Shown here: positions 55,007 to 64,000 of the stretch, one piece after another | Layout: each line of letters begins with the position of its first letter | Position numbering within the stretch: the first letter of the stretch is position 1 | Assembly (NCBI GenBank): GCA_027596035.1 | Contig: JADGJA010000015.1 | Coordinates: 1 to 64,000 of the forward strand | Reading direction: 5' to 3' | DNA length: 64,000 bases | Source: Thoreauomyces humboldtii | Lineage: Eukaryota > Chytridiomycota > Chytridiomycetes > Spizellomycetales > Powellomycetaceae | Translations under genes and position numbers: made by a program | The notes under the pieces: model-generated | The model's database searches: none | What the model was told of the DNA's origin: nothing | The model's input: the letters and a program-made list of their open reading frames with translations, nothing else

Positions 55007-56908
55007 TCAGATAGTGCCTAATTTAGAAGTCTTGACGGGTTCAGGCATCCGCAGGAAGTAATCTGCAGCACAAATTCAAAGGTGAGTGCCGAGCGCTTTT
55101 GAAAGAATCAGTAACCAGCTCCACAACAAAGGCCTACCTCCGTTTTGCGTAATGTATCGAACCCACGGGAAAGTCTGATACCCGCTCTTGTCCACGACCT
55201 TCAAGTAGCGCACCTGGATGCCCGACACGGTGAAGTACGGTATCTCGTACTTGACCGAAATTGGCGGACGCTTATTTGGGTCCTCTGTAACCCGTAGAGA
55301 GATGGCCTTCTCAGTGCCCGGCTTCACTTCCGTTTGGAGGTTATATGTGCGAGAAACTCACCACTCCGCACGCTAGGCAGACCAAAGTGGGCTCGCATCA
55401 TGTAATCCTTTCCTCCAGGGAACTGCTTGATCTTCCACACGGCTGCATTCTTCTCTGGTACATACGTCACAGAACCAACCGTGCACTGTGAATGACCGAC
55501 AAGGGTAAGCCGAAGCGAATCTCGTCAAACGGCAAAAGCGACGGCATAGGATGCTATAATACCTTGAACTTTGGCGTGTCGGCATCCTCCGGCACCGGAA
55601 TTATGATTTCGACGTTGTTCGCCGTCGATCTCCGCTTAAATTGCGCTTTGGCCTTGATCATGTATTCCACCCGCGACCCGCTGTGCGCTTCTATAACTGC
55701 TTCACACCAGATAAGGGGTTTTACCTGAACGGGGCAGAGGGATGCGGCATCAGTAGTACACCCAGCGAACAAACAAAACGGGGAGATATAAAGTTCCGAC
55801 CTGTGTGTTCAAACGGTATGACATCAGTTCAAACTCGCCGTCTGGCGGGATGAAGGAGATGGTACGATCCGACTCGAAACGTGCCAATCGCACGCACTGA
55901 TGGAACTTCATGTCCTCCATTTCCACGGCCTTTCCCTTCGCAGCTGTAGAAAACACTGAATCAGCTTTTTCCCGTCGTCCTCTGTCGCGGGTTTCCTAGT
56001 AATCCTTACTTCGCCCTGTGCTCTCGAAAAGCACCTTATCGTTCAAGCCCAATCGAACATCGGGCATTCCGCTCAGATAGCACTTCATCTTGACGGCACC
56101 GAGGATCTCGCTTCGAAGAACGTTTCCATTCGCGTTTACCAGCAAATTGACCGATTCGACAACGTCCAGGAACACCTCGTTCTTTCGGTACTTTAGTCCT
56201 TCCGCTCTCCAGGACACGGCGTTCGTGACTGCCATCGGCAAACGCGGCTGGCTTTCGAGTTTGTAAGACTCCTGCGTGATGTACCTGCAAGCGCGAATGA
56301 CGATGTGAGAAGGACGGTGACCGAGAACGAGGTGTCGCGGAGTAGATGCTCGTACTCTTGCAAGATCTTGGACTCTGTTGTTTGCGGATACCCAAAGTCC
56401 ATCATCTCGTCGAGGAGTTCGTAAATGATGACAAAGTTATCCCTGATGGACTCCTCTTCGAGCTCTTTGAAGTACTCCTTGAAGACCTCGATCAGTTTGT
56501 GCAGGAACAGCAGGATGGTGGCCGCGTTCGAGTTCTTCCTCGTCATCGCAAGCACTATCACAGCCAGCAGCCCTATATTAGCCCAAAACCACGCTATGGG
56601 GTCTCTGCTTAGAGCATTTCGGGTATCACATACGGTACAGGTTGTTGTGTTTGACGTAGAGAAAGTGGATGCCATCCTCAGACGATATGATCGGCGTGGG
56701 TGTCTGTTCCTCTTCCTCCACGTCGACGATCAACGGCATGAACTTTTCCACCGAGGACATGGGTATGTCGCCTCGATAGTTGCGTGATATCAGGACCTGA
56801 CAAAGGAGCCCTTCTGTCAGTCATCCCGGCTGCGTTCTCGGAACTCGGCGAGACGTCTGCGGCTACCTTGCCCTTGATATCCAGGATGAACAGCGCACTG
56901 GCGACCAT
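55007..56908 (-). CDS. apm1: AP-1 clathrin adaptor medium (mu) subunit
   Basis: Cargo-binding mu subunit of AP-1, sorting proteins with YxxPhi signals between the trans-Golgi and endosomes. Nine minus-strand exons (56867-56908, 56634-56796, 56356-56554, 56010-56284, 55801-55943, 55563-55724, 55362-55485, 55138-55326, 55007-55062) close in phase to 450 aa. N-terminal longin-like domain: MVASALFILDIKGKVLISRNYRGDIPMSSVEKF. Then [31 protein letters not shown]. The mu-homology domain starts PMAVTNAVSWRAEGLKYRKNEVFLDVVESVN. AP-1 rather than AP-2 is indicated by the RNYRGDI start and by SGMPDVRLGLND. The C-terminus PWVRYITQNGDYFLRMPEPVKTSKLGTI is longer than in yeast. Confidence 0.95.
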
Positions 56909-57393
56909 GATTTCGTGTTAAGACGTTCAAAGCCGTGGAGGAGTGGGGTGTGGGGGGTTCCCTCTGGCGTGAAGAAGCAAGGTTCCGTGGCTTGCTCACA
57001 CCAACTCCTGAAATAGTTCTCAACGTCGACGAGGGAGACGAACGTCGCCCCACGAGAAGTTGAGAGCTGCTGAAGCGACGAAGACTGTAGCTTCCGGCGG
57101 GATGACCAAGTAGCCTGGTGGTGCTGAGAGTACGGTTGTCGCCGGCTAAAGGGTCCAAGATGGCCGCTCGAGGTCTTTTGGAGATGGTCGAAATGCCCAA
57201 AACGTCAAACGGCCGCCAATGCGCTGTGTGTGTACGAAGCTTCCGTGCTGTCGAGACGCCAGAAGACATCTCTAGCATCTCTTCTCTCACAGGCATTCAC
57301 GAAACAGTTGGCCAAGCAAGTCGCCGTCGTCTCTGAGGTCGATTCGCAAAGCAGGAAGCAGGAAGGACATCCCCCCCGAGAGAGAGATAGAGG
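56909..57393. promoter_or_regulatory. Divergent promoter region of apm1 and TRAPPC11
   Basis: 485 bp between the two start codons, with no supported gene. Both products act in Golgi traffic. A purine-rich GAGAGAGATAGAG lies just before the TRAPPC11 ATG. Confidence 0.45.
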
Positions 57394-60300
57394 ATGGAGT
57401 CCTACCCCTTGGAATATGTCTTGCACCATGTCCCTCTCATGGCCGTCATGGGGCTCCTCGAGGACGACCACGCCCAGGAGGCCGGCACGCCTGTCGACGA
57501 CCCTGCTCTTACCGCCGAGTCAACCTCTCTTCGAAAGCCGCTCCTTGCCATACTCATGACCAAGAACAATACGAGCATCTGGGATGCTGCGGGAAAGAAG
57601 GAGGCGGCTTTCTTTCACGTCACCGTCCTCGACAAGGTGCGGACGCGTAGACATTCGACGTTTGGAGATCCGTTCTCTCGAGGCCGGGATTGGGAAGCTC
57701 ACGATGTTTGCCTCCGTCAGACCCATCTGTTCCCTCCTCGCAGACCGACTTCTCGCACCGCTCCCGTGCAGCACTCGACGCTTTCCCCGCTGAACCCTGC
57801 GTCCCCGCTTCACCCGGACGGCTTGATGGCACCAGCATGGGTACAACGGCACAAGGAATCACGGCCTTCGGTCGTGGTCGGATTCTTTGATCTGTGGGAG
57901 ACTGGCGCGGACGGAAACAGAGACTCGGTGCTCGGGGGCCAGCAGGCCATCAATCTCGAACGCGAGCGAGACTTGATCCTATGCTCGGAAATCATGGAGA
58001 AGAAGTGAGGACGGCTGGAGCGGATGGGCAAATCGGGTTAGAGGCGGGTCTGACCGCATCCGGTCTCTAGGCAGAACTGTACGGATCGGGGCATCAAGTT
58101 CGCGGTCGTCATCATGCTACGTCAAACCAAAGCTGGTAAACCTGGTTGCTTCGTAGCTCATCTGAGCACACGCGTTGCGAGTGGTTGGCTAACGTTCCTG
58201 AATCAGACGACATGCGCGTCGACGATAGGATCGGACTTATTCGACGCAACTGTAGTCTGGATTTGAAAAGTTCACTCTTCGTTCTGTCGGCAAAAACCAG
58301 CAACCTGCAACAGTTTGTGGCGACGTGAGTTGTGCAAGGGTGGCAGCGACCTCCTGTTTGCACTTCTCTGATTGAAAATATCGTTTAGGATGCAAAAGAC
58401 TCTTTACGAGCAAGCCTCTCTCTACTACCGAGAGCACGACAAACGGGTGAGAAGGAAGAAGGCGCGCATACCTCCATTGGCTGCGCCGGCTTCTCGATCG
58501 GCCCTCTCCCCTGTATCGGCAGCTACACCAGCGCCCGTCCCCGGTTCCGCTCGGCCGTTACCGCCAGCAGGCTGGCACCTTCGCTACGAATACAAGCTTG
58601 GTGTGTTTGCAGAGTTTCGACAGGACGTTGAGGCAGCCATTCGGTACGTCCTCCGTGTTGTATTCAACTATGAATGCCGGTGCAGAAAGTGCACCTAGGA
58701 ATGGGCGTGAGATCTTGAAAGAGTCATGGAAAAGAACGTCCGATTGGGCTGGAGGGTCCTACCTGTGTAGTCAATGGGTCAGTTGTGAACATCGTCTCAG
58801 ACCTTCATCTTTTCCAGGCACTATGAAACGACATATCAGCTGCTTCTGGAGCTGATGCAAGCTGCACTTGCACCGACAATAGGGGGATCGGGCACCGTAG
58901 ACTTTTTGCAACCATTCACTGCTCGCTGGACTGAAGCAAAAACTTTGGCGGACTGCGTCAACCTAAAGGTGCGCGAGACCGCCTTATCAAGTGTTCTTTG
59001 AGAGCTGCATGCCTAATTCCCTGTCGCTAGATCTGCAAGCTTCATCTTTACTCCGAACGCCCTGTACCTGCTCTTCAGCAACTGGAACGCCATGTCGCTG
59101 GTTCTCGTGGATTCCCGGAATACCTAGGTCGACCGTCAGCGGGAGAACCATTGAAAGTTTCTCCCGGCATTTCACGTCTCGGCAACGTTGCAGGGGGCGG
59201 TTCCTTTGAGTACTGGGCTTGGGTCTCAACACAGTGCGTGCTTTTGCGAATCTGACAGCTTTGAAACATCGACTCACTCGAGAACCGTAGATACCGCATA
59301 TTCGGCGAATTAATCGAGCTCGCGACGGGCAAAAGCGGTCTTCGCCTTCCATTCCCTCCTCCCGGCCAAGTTCCACCACAAGCCGCCACCCCACACGCTC
59401 ATTCTTTCCTCAATACCGTCACGACGACCGGGATAAATGTCCTGACCGGCGGAGATGCCGCGGTTCCAGTGGCTCCGCAGTTCGGGTTGTTCAGCAGTAT
59501 TAATCCTGCCTTGGTGGTTCAACATTCCGGGTACTACTACTTCATCGCTGCAAGCTGCGCGGAAGAAAGGTGGAAGAGGTTTCGAGATGCACAAAAGGTC
59601 AGATCAGGGCGAAATATTGCAGGTCGGACATTAACTCATGTGAGCTGGCATTCTAGACAGCTACATTTGCCCCACCTCCGCCACCGTCAGCCGCCTTCGC
59701 TGCTCCAGGAGGGCGCGTAGGCCGCAGTATTGGTACATGACACTCAAATATCGGTCTTTACTTCGTCAAGTTGCTGACCGTTTACCCCAGACCACGGATC
59801 GTCTCCATTCTCGCCTCTCGTTGGCGCCAACTCCCCGTATGCGCAAAGTCTTGAGCAAGCGTTACAAAAAGAAGACTCGGTCGATCACGCCACTTTCGTG
59901 ATAGAACTCCTTACAAAGTCTTACGAACAGTTCAAGAAGCAACGAGCCGGGCGCATGACCCTTTTCCTGGCGTCGGAAATAGCACGGGTCTACGAAGCCA
60001 GCGGCAAGCACGAGATGGCTTTAAAGTTTTACGAACGCATCGCAAAGACCTATCGAAAGGAGCACTGGCCTAGCGTCCTAAAGGATGTGCTGAGGGAGAG
60101 CAAGGAGTGCGCGAGGGTCCTGAGCAGATGGGACGTGGTAGCAGAGTGTCTGGTCGAGCTCCTCGGCGAACGGATGGGCACTATTGAAGAGCGACAAGAG
60201 GTGTTGACGGAACTCATGGGAGTGGTCAGCAGCGGGGAAGGCATCAAGGTAGCTGTGGATATGGACCAGCTGGACGGTTTCCTTCAGTGCTCGGTCCAGT

Positions 60301-62382
60301 TTCGAAAACACAGCACCTATGTCGGAGTGGAAGCACCATTCCAGGTGTGTCTGAAGGCGGAGGCTGGGAAATCTCCGCCGGTTCCGATCACGATATCCCG
60401 CGTGCACGTTCAGTTTTCCGACCAACGATTCGACCATGTGTTGGTCGACGAAGAGGGATCAAGGCAGGGTTCTGCGCGAGCTGTGCGACTGCTGAATTGC
60501 ACGGATTGCAAGTTTGCAGCTGTCTCGGATGACGGGGGTCGCGAGGCATGGGTCAAACATGCCGATCTGGAGTTTCATCCAGGGATGACTCAGATCCTCG
60601 AGGGTGCTGTTGTTCCAACCGAGGGGATGGAGTTAAAGATCCTCGCTGTCAACGTGGTACTCGCCTCGGGAAACGGGACCGTAACTCTCAGCTACAAAAT
60701 CTCCGACCGCCCCGACGATCTCACTTCGAGGAGAAAATGGTACTTACCTGATGATGCGCCGACTAGATGGACTATGCTCGACGGATCGGGGGAGCAATCA
60801 ACTATGAGGGTCATCAGACGCCAATCCAACCTTGCGATCCGACTCCGACACGCACCGCCTGGTCTCGTCGACGAGGTTTACCCAGTCGACGTAGACGTTG
60901 TGAACGAGGAGCCCGACGGTGTGGAAGCCTTCCTAGACGTTGAGTTTCGAAGTTCCGGCGCAGACTCGAAGGACCCGACCAGTCGGATCGGGGAGTCGGA
61001 GGATGGACCACCTTGCAACGGCATCGACCTTCTTCACCTCGGAGTGATACCTGGACATGCCACCGTCACGAGGAGATTTTACCTCCGATGTCTCGGCACG
61101 CCAGGCGAAAGGGTCATGTACAACATCGTCAACTACCGATCCGTCACCTCTTCGAACCCAGCAACGGAACAGGCAACCCCCGCTACCCATCCGGACCTCT
61201 TCTTTCGGAAGAACGAACCCGCGAGGATATCCTTCGCGGCGCCGTTCGAGATGCGGTTCACGGAGAGGGATGATTATGGACATCCGTTCGAGACGGGAGA
61301 GGCCGGCCTGTTTTCGACACTGGGCATTGGCGAGCCAATGCAAATGAAGATTGAGAGGACCGTCGGGGTCCGGGTAGAGTGTCCCGGCCCTTGGGAGATC
61401 GAGGTGCAAACTCTTACATTTGTGAACTGTGAAGAGGTACGTGAGATAAAGACGTGGTACGTGCTGTTGTCATAAATACCTGACTCGTTATTGCCTTTTG
61501 GGCTCAGAAATGGAAAGAATGCCCGGGAGTGCAAGATTTGCATATAAATCCGGTCGGCGCTAGCGCAACCCAGGGACAAGAGATGTCAGGTACAAACGAA
61601 TCAGTCGCTGCCCCGACCGAGCTTTAGCATGTACTGATCTCCGCAGTAGTTTGGAGGCCCGGCCATGTACATAGCGTATCATATCATCTTGTTGCTACAA
61701 TCGATCCCACCTCGGAAGCAGTGAAAGTCCCCTTGGGAACAGTAAATATCCGCTGGCGGAGGTACGAGAGCGCGGCACGCAGTTTGTAGTTCCATGTGCT
61801 AATTGAGGTTACTTTAGAAAACTGCTTACAGAAGGGGATTCCACATGGGTCGAGACCTCTGCGCCATTACCTGACATGTCAACCGCTCACGATCCCATCA
61901 CAATTTGCATTGGTATGCGACATGCTGGGGTGGTGCCTCTCATCCCAGCTCGAATGCTAATTCATCCATCTATCAAACATGTAGATATCCCACCTCTTCT
62001 CTTCTACGCCACACCCTTTACCACTACCACCACGCTGCACAACACATCACCGATCCCGCAACGCATCTCGGTCTCGATGACCACATCTGAATCCTTCGTG
62101 TTCGCGGGACACAAAACCACCCGTCTAACTATCCTCCCGCTCGCGAGCGTAAGGATAACGGGCAACCTGGTTGCCGTGGCTTGCGGACGGGTGGTGGTGC
62201 CGAGGGTCCGATGCTACGTAGGCGGGACAGACGAGAAGGACAAAGACGGGAAGGAGCCATTGGGAAAGGAGGTCACGGACGTGAGGGTGAGGGGAGGTGT
62301 CGATGGAAGGGTGACCGATCTCGGATCCGGTTCCGCCGTTGGAGAGGTCTTGGCTTTCGTGAGACCGAGGGTGGGGACGTGA
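57394..62382 (+). CDS. TRAPPC11: TRAPPC11 (foie gras family) trafficking complex subunit
   Basis: Subunit of the TRAPP complex, which activates Rab GTPases in ER-Golgi transport. Thirteen exons (57394-57636, 57721-58004, 58071-58135, 58207-58324, 58389-58643, 58818-58968, 59031-59233, 59291-59597, 59657-59732, 59791-61436, 61508-61589, 61647-61781, 61832-62382) close in phase to 1371 aa. The N-terminus (MESYPLEYVLHHVPLMAVMGL) and the LNPASPLHPDGLMAPAWVQRH segment match TRAPPC11. The foie gras domain includes RRNCSLDLKSSLFVLSA, MQKTLYEQASLYYREHDKRVRRKK, RHYETTYQLLLELM and EYWAWVSTQYRIFGELIELA. A helical repeat region (MTLFLASEIARVYEASGKHEMALKFYERIAKTYRKE) comes before the beta-rich C-terminal half. 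Intron ends are all GT-AG; GTTTGT at 61782 is the weakest donor. Confidence 0.9.
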
Positions 62383-62918
62383 GAGACTTTGAAGTTACTC
62401 CCTTTTTTTGTTTCGCTGCAAAGGCTACCTATATCCTGACGCTGATGTAAATAGAGCTACTTTTACCAATTGGACTTGAGTACAGCGACAACGGGGAAGA
62501 ACGCTAGCTACCAGGCACATTCCCGGCACGATACTGCTTCCCGCTTTTATAACAAGGCAACCTAGTATCCGAGGACGTGAGATACTGGACGTATCTGCAC
62601 AAACCACAACAACCCGGATTTCGGTCCGAAAGGTGTCCGACCCAGTGTCCTTTAGGGTCCCCATCCAAGATCTCTCGCATTGCCTTCCGTCCCATCAAGT
62701 AACAGAGTTTCCGTCCGTTCCGTACGCCCTTGGCACGCTCGCTTGCTCTTCTCCCGCCCCCTTTGGCGACCTCGGGCGACCTTGACGCTCTCAGACGGTG
62801 CGTTCGTGCTTCGCCGTGAATTGTCAAGGAATTCCACGTTGTTAACTGCTGCTTTTGCGACGTTACATAGCTCCCCTCCCCTTGATCTTGCCCCAGAAAT
62901 CTTGTCGAGACACCAACC
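62383..62918. other. Intergenic region between TRAPPC11 and the OHCU-like gene
   Basis: 536 bp, no supported gene. It contains the promoter of the next gene; no TATA box is obvious. Confidence 0.45.
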
Positions 62919-63452
62919 ATGTCAACGTCCACCGCTCCCACGCTCCCTCCCATCTCGACCCTCAACACGCTTCCACCAGACTCCTTCTCGTCCACAGTAG
63001 CACTCCTCTTCGAACCCGTCCCTGCCCTCACAGAACCTCTCCTGGCTCAACGTCCCTACTCTTCCTACACCCATCTCATCCAGACGGCAACCTCCCTCCT
63101 CTCGACCCTCTCCGCCTCATCCCGTCTCGACATCATAAACGCTCATCCTCGCATCGGTGCACCTTCCAACACCCTCTCGGCCCTTTCCGCCGCGGAACAG
63201 GCAAAGGGCTTCTCCGACGCCTCGCCAAAGAGCACAGGGGAGAGGCTCAAGGAGCTCAACGACAGATACGAGGAAAAGTACGGTTTCAGATTCGTGGTCT
63301 TTGTTGACGGAAGGGGCAGGGAGGAGATCGTCCCCGTGCTGGAACAGAGGTTGAAGGAAGGCACAAGGGACGGGGAGATGGAGATCGGGTTGGGGGACAT
63401 GATGCTGATCGCAAAGAGTCGCTTGGCCAAGCTGACCGGCGAAGCTTCATGA
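62919..63452 (+). CDS. OHCU decarboxylase-like protein
   Basis: Small protein of the oxo-4-hydroxy-4-carboxy-5-ureidoimidazoline (OHCU) decarboxylase family. The enzyme makes S-allantoin in urate breakdown. Intronless, 177 aa. Signatures: LFEPVPALTEPLLAQRPYSSYTHLIQTA, LDIINAHPRIGAP (the catalytic His motif), LSAAEQAKGF, and LNDRYEEKYGFRFVVFVDGRGREEIVPVLEQRL with the conserved Glu and the YGF.F motif. Fungal members are often annotated only as family proteins, so the activity is likely but not certain. Start is the first ATG, ahead of the folded domain. Confidence 0.85.
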   Translation: MSTSTAPTLPPISTLNTLPPDSFSSTVALLFEPVPALTEPLLAQRPYSSYTHLIQTATSLLSTLSASSRLDIINAHPRIGAPSNTLSALSAAEQAKGFSDASPKSTGERLKELNDRYEEKYGFRFVVFVDGRGREEIVPVLEQRLKEGTRDGEMEIGLGDMMLIAKSRLAKLTGEAS

Positions 63453-63571
63453 AATGAAACAAAACAAAAACATGCAACGAGGGAAGATTTTGATACAGGT
63501 GGGGAAACGGTCAAACAAAGAACCGGGAGGAGGGGATAACTACAAAAGCACAACAAGAAAAGGGTTCACCA

Positions 63572-64000
63572 TCACCTAGGCGTCCGAATCAAGTGCTCCA
63601 ACCTCTCGGAAGCCGTCCGTCCGACCACGAACCCACCGGCGGAAGCCCCGCCCATAATGACAGAGGGGGTCCTCCTTGGTTCGAACCCATGTTCCGCAGA
63701 GGACGTTATTGAAACGTTTCTCCCGACGGTTCCCACGACGCCCACAGCAGCCTCCTCAGGGATCGAGACCGACGACGAGCCAGGGTCGATCAACCGACTG
63801 GTCTCCTGATGATCGTCAAAGCTGCCGACGCTGCTGACGACGCTCTCACGACGGACGTACGATGCGCCTTCGTTGCGGACGGCGAGGGGTCGCGTGGCGT
63901 ACCCGTCGAGGGCGGGCGAGGGACGCACGGCGGTCATCACGCCTCGCGGCGTCGTCGTCGTTCCACCTGCGCCACTTCCTCCGATGTCGTCCACGACCGC
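63572..64000 (-). CDS. 3' end of an unidentified gene (runs off the window)
   Basis: A minus-strand frame is open from the window edge to a stop at 63572. It reads DDIGGSGAGGTTTTPRGVMTAVRPS... and ends ERLEHLIRTPR. It is Ser/Gly/Thr-rich with no domain and looks like a disordered C-terminal tail. The protein cannot be identified from this part. Confidence 0.5.
   Translation of the reverse strand, partial: AVVDDIGGSGAGGTTTTPRGVMTAVRPSPALDGYATRPLAVRNEGASYVRRESVVSSVGSFDDHQETSRLIDPGSSSVSIPEEAAVGVVGTVGRNVSITSSAEHGFEPRRTPSVIMGGASAGGFVVGRTASERLEHLIRTPR

Noticed and set aside
63680..63695. GGTTCGAACCC, a match to a tRNA B-box
   Set aside because: No cloverleaf or A-box upstream; it lies inside a coding frame (HGFEPRR).

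Overview
The window is nuclear DNA of a filamentous or dimorphic fungus, almost certainly a basidiomycete. Most genes carry many short GT-AG introns (about 40-130 nt). The gene content is fungal: OPT peptide transporter, SREBP, Skp1, AP-1 mu, Dcc1, a TRAPPC11 homologue and a fungal E3-binding protein of pyruvate dehydrogenase. The SAM-RA-SH3 adaptor is the Ubc2 form of Ste50, known from basidiomycetes. I cannot name the species. I rebuilt exon structures by hand from splice sites and reading-frame phase. Where all phases close, exon ends should be right to within 1-2 bases.

Layout. 0-4 kb: decayed copies of an unidentified small gene family with a C-terminal hydrophobic segment, two nested inverted repeats, and one uncertain minus-strand gene. 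4.5-12.3 kb: an 11-exon oligopeptide transporter, a 105-bp inverted-repeat element, a 10-exon GCNA-type SprT protease, and a Q-rich unknown gene on the minus strand. 12.6-21.4 kb: an intronless SREBP (1102 aa), a split TFIIH subunit Tfb5 gene, an intronless mitochondrial ABC1/ADCK1-type kinase, and cactin on the minus strand. 21.4-25.6 kb: a gene-poor stretch with a dispersed CGGCAAGA-type motif followed by a tandem array of GC-rich hairpins. 25.7-33.8 kb: a single-TM unknown, a small candidate gene, a 12-exon Ulp2/SENP6-7-like SUMO protease, and Ubc2/Ste50. 33.9-40.2 kb: an unusual locus in which a partial copy of the 3' end of pdx1 lies 4.8 kb from the real pdx1 gene. Between them are a coiled-coil gene, a second copy of its last exon, and about 2.7 kb of diverged repeats. 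40.7-64 kb: a compact housekeeping block of skp1, mitochondrial ribosomal mL40, an SR/YG-rich protein, myotubularin (Ymr1), an Fmp42-type MFS transporter, a glycosyltransferase-like protein, Dcc1, AP-1 mu, TRAPPC11, an OHCU-decarboxylase-like protein, and the 3' end of an unidentified gene.

Functional themes. Several genes act in membrane traffic and lipid control (SREBP, AP-1 mu, TRAPPC11, myotubularin). Others act in genome and SUMO maintenance (GCNA protease, Ulp2, Dcc1, Tfb5), RNA processing (cactin, SR-rich protein) or mitochondria (ABC1 kinase, Pdx1, mL40). They are not arranged as a metabolic cluster. Divergent promoters occur between the Q-rich gene and SREBP, tfb5 and the ABC1 kinase, skp1 and mL40, and apm1 and TRAPPC11. 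I found no rRNA, tRNA, CRISPR array, or recognisable transposase or reverse transcriptase. The features least explained by known biology are the hairpin array at 23.0-23.5 kb, the repeated small gene family at 0-2 kb, and the duplicated pdx1/coiled-coil/repeat locus at 33.9-38.7 kb.
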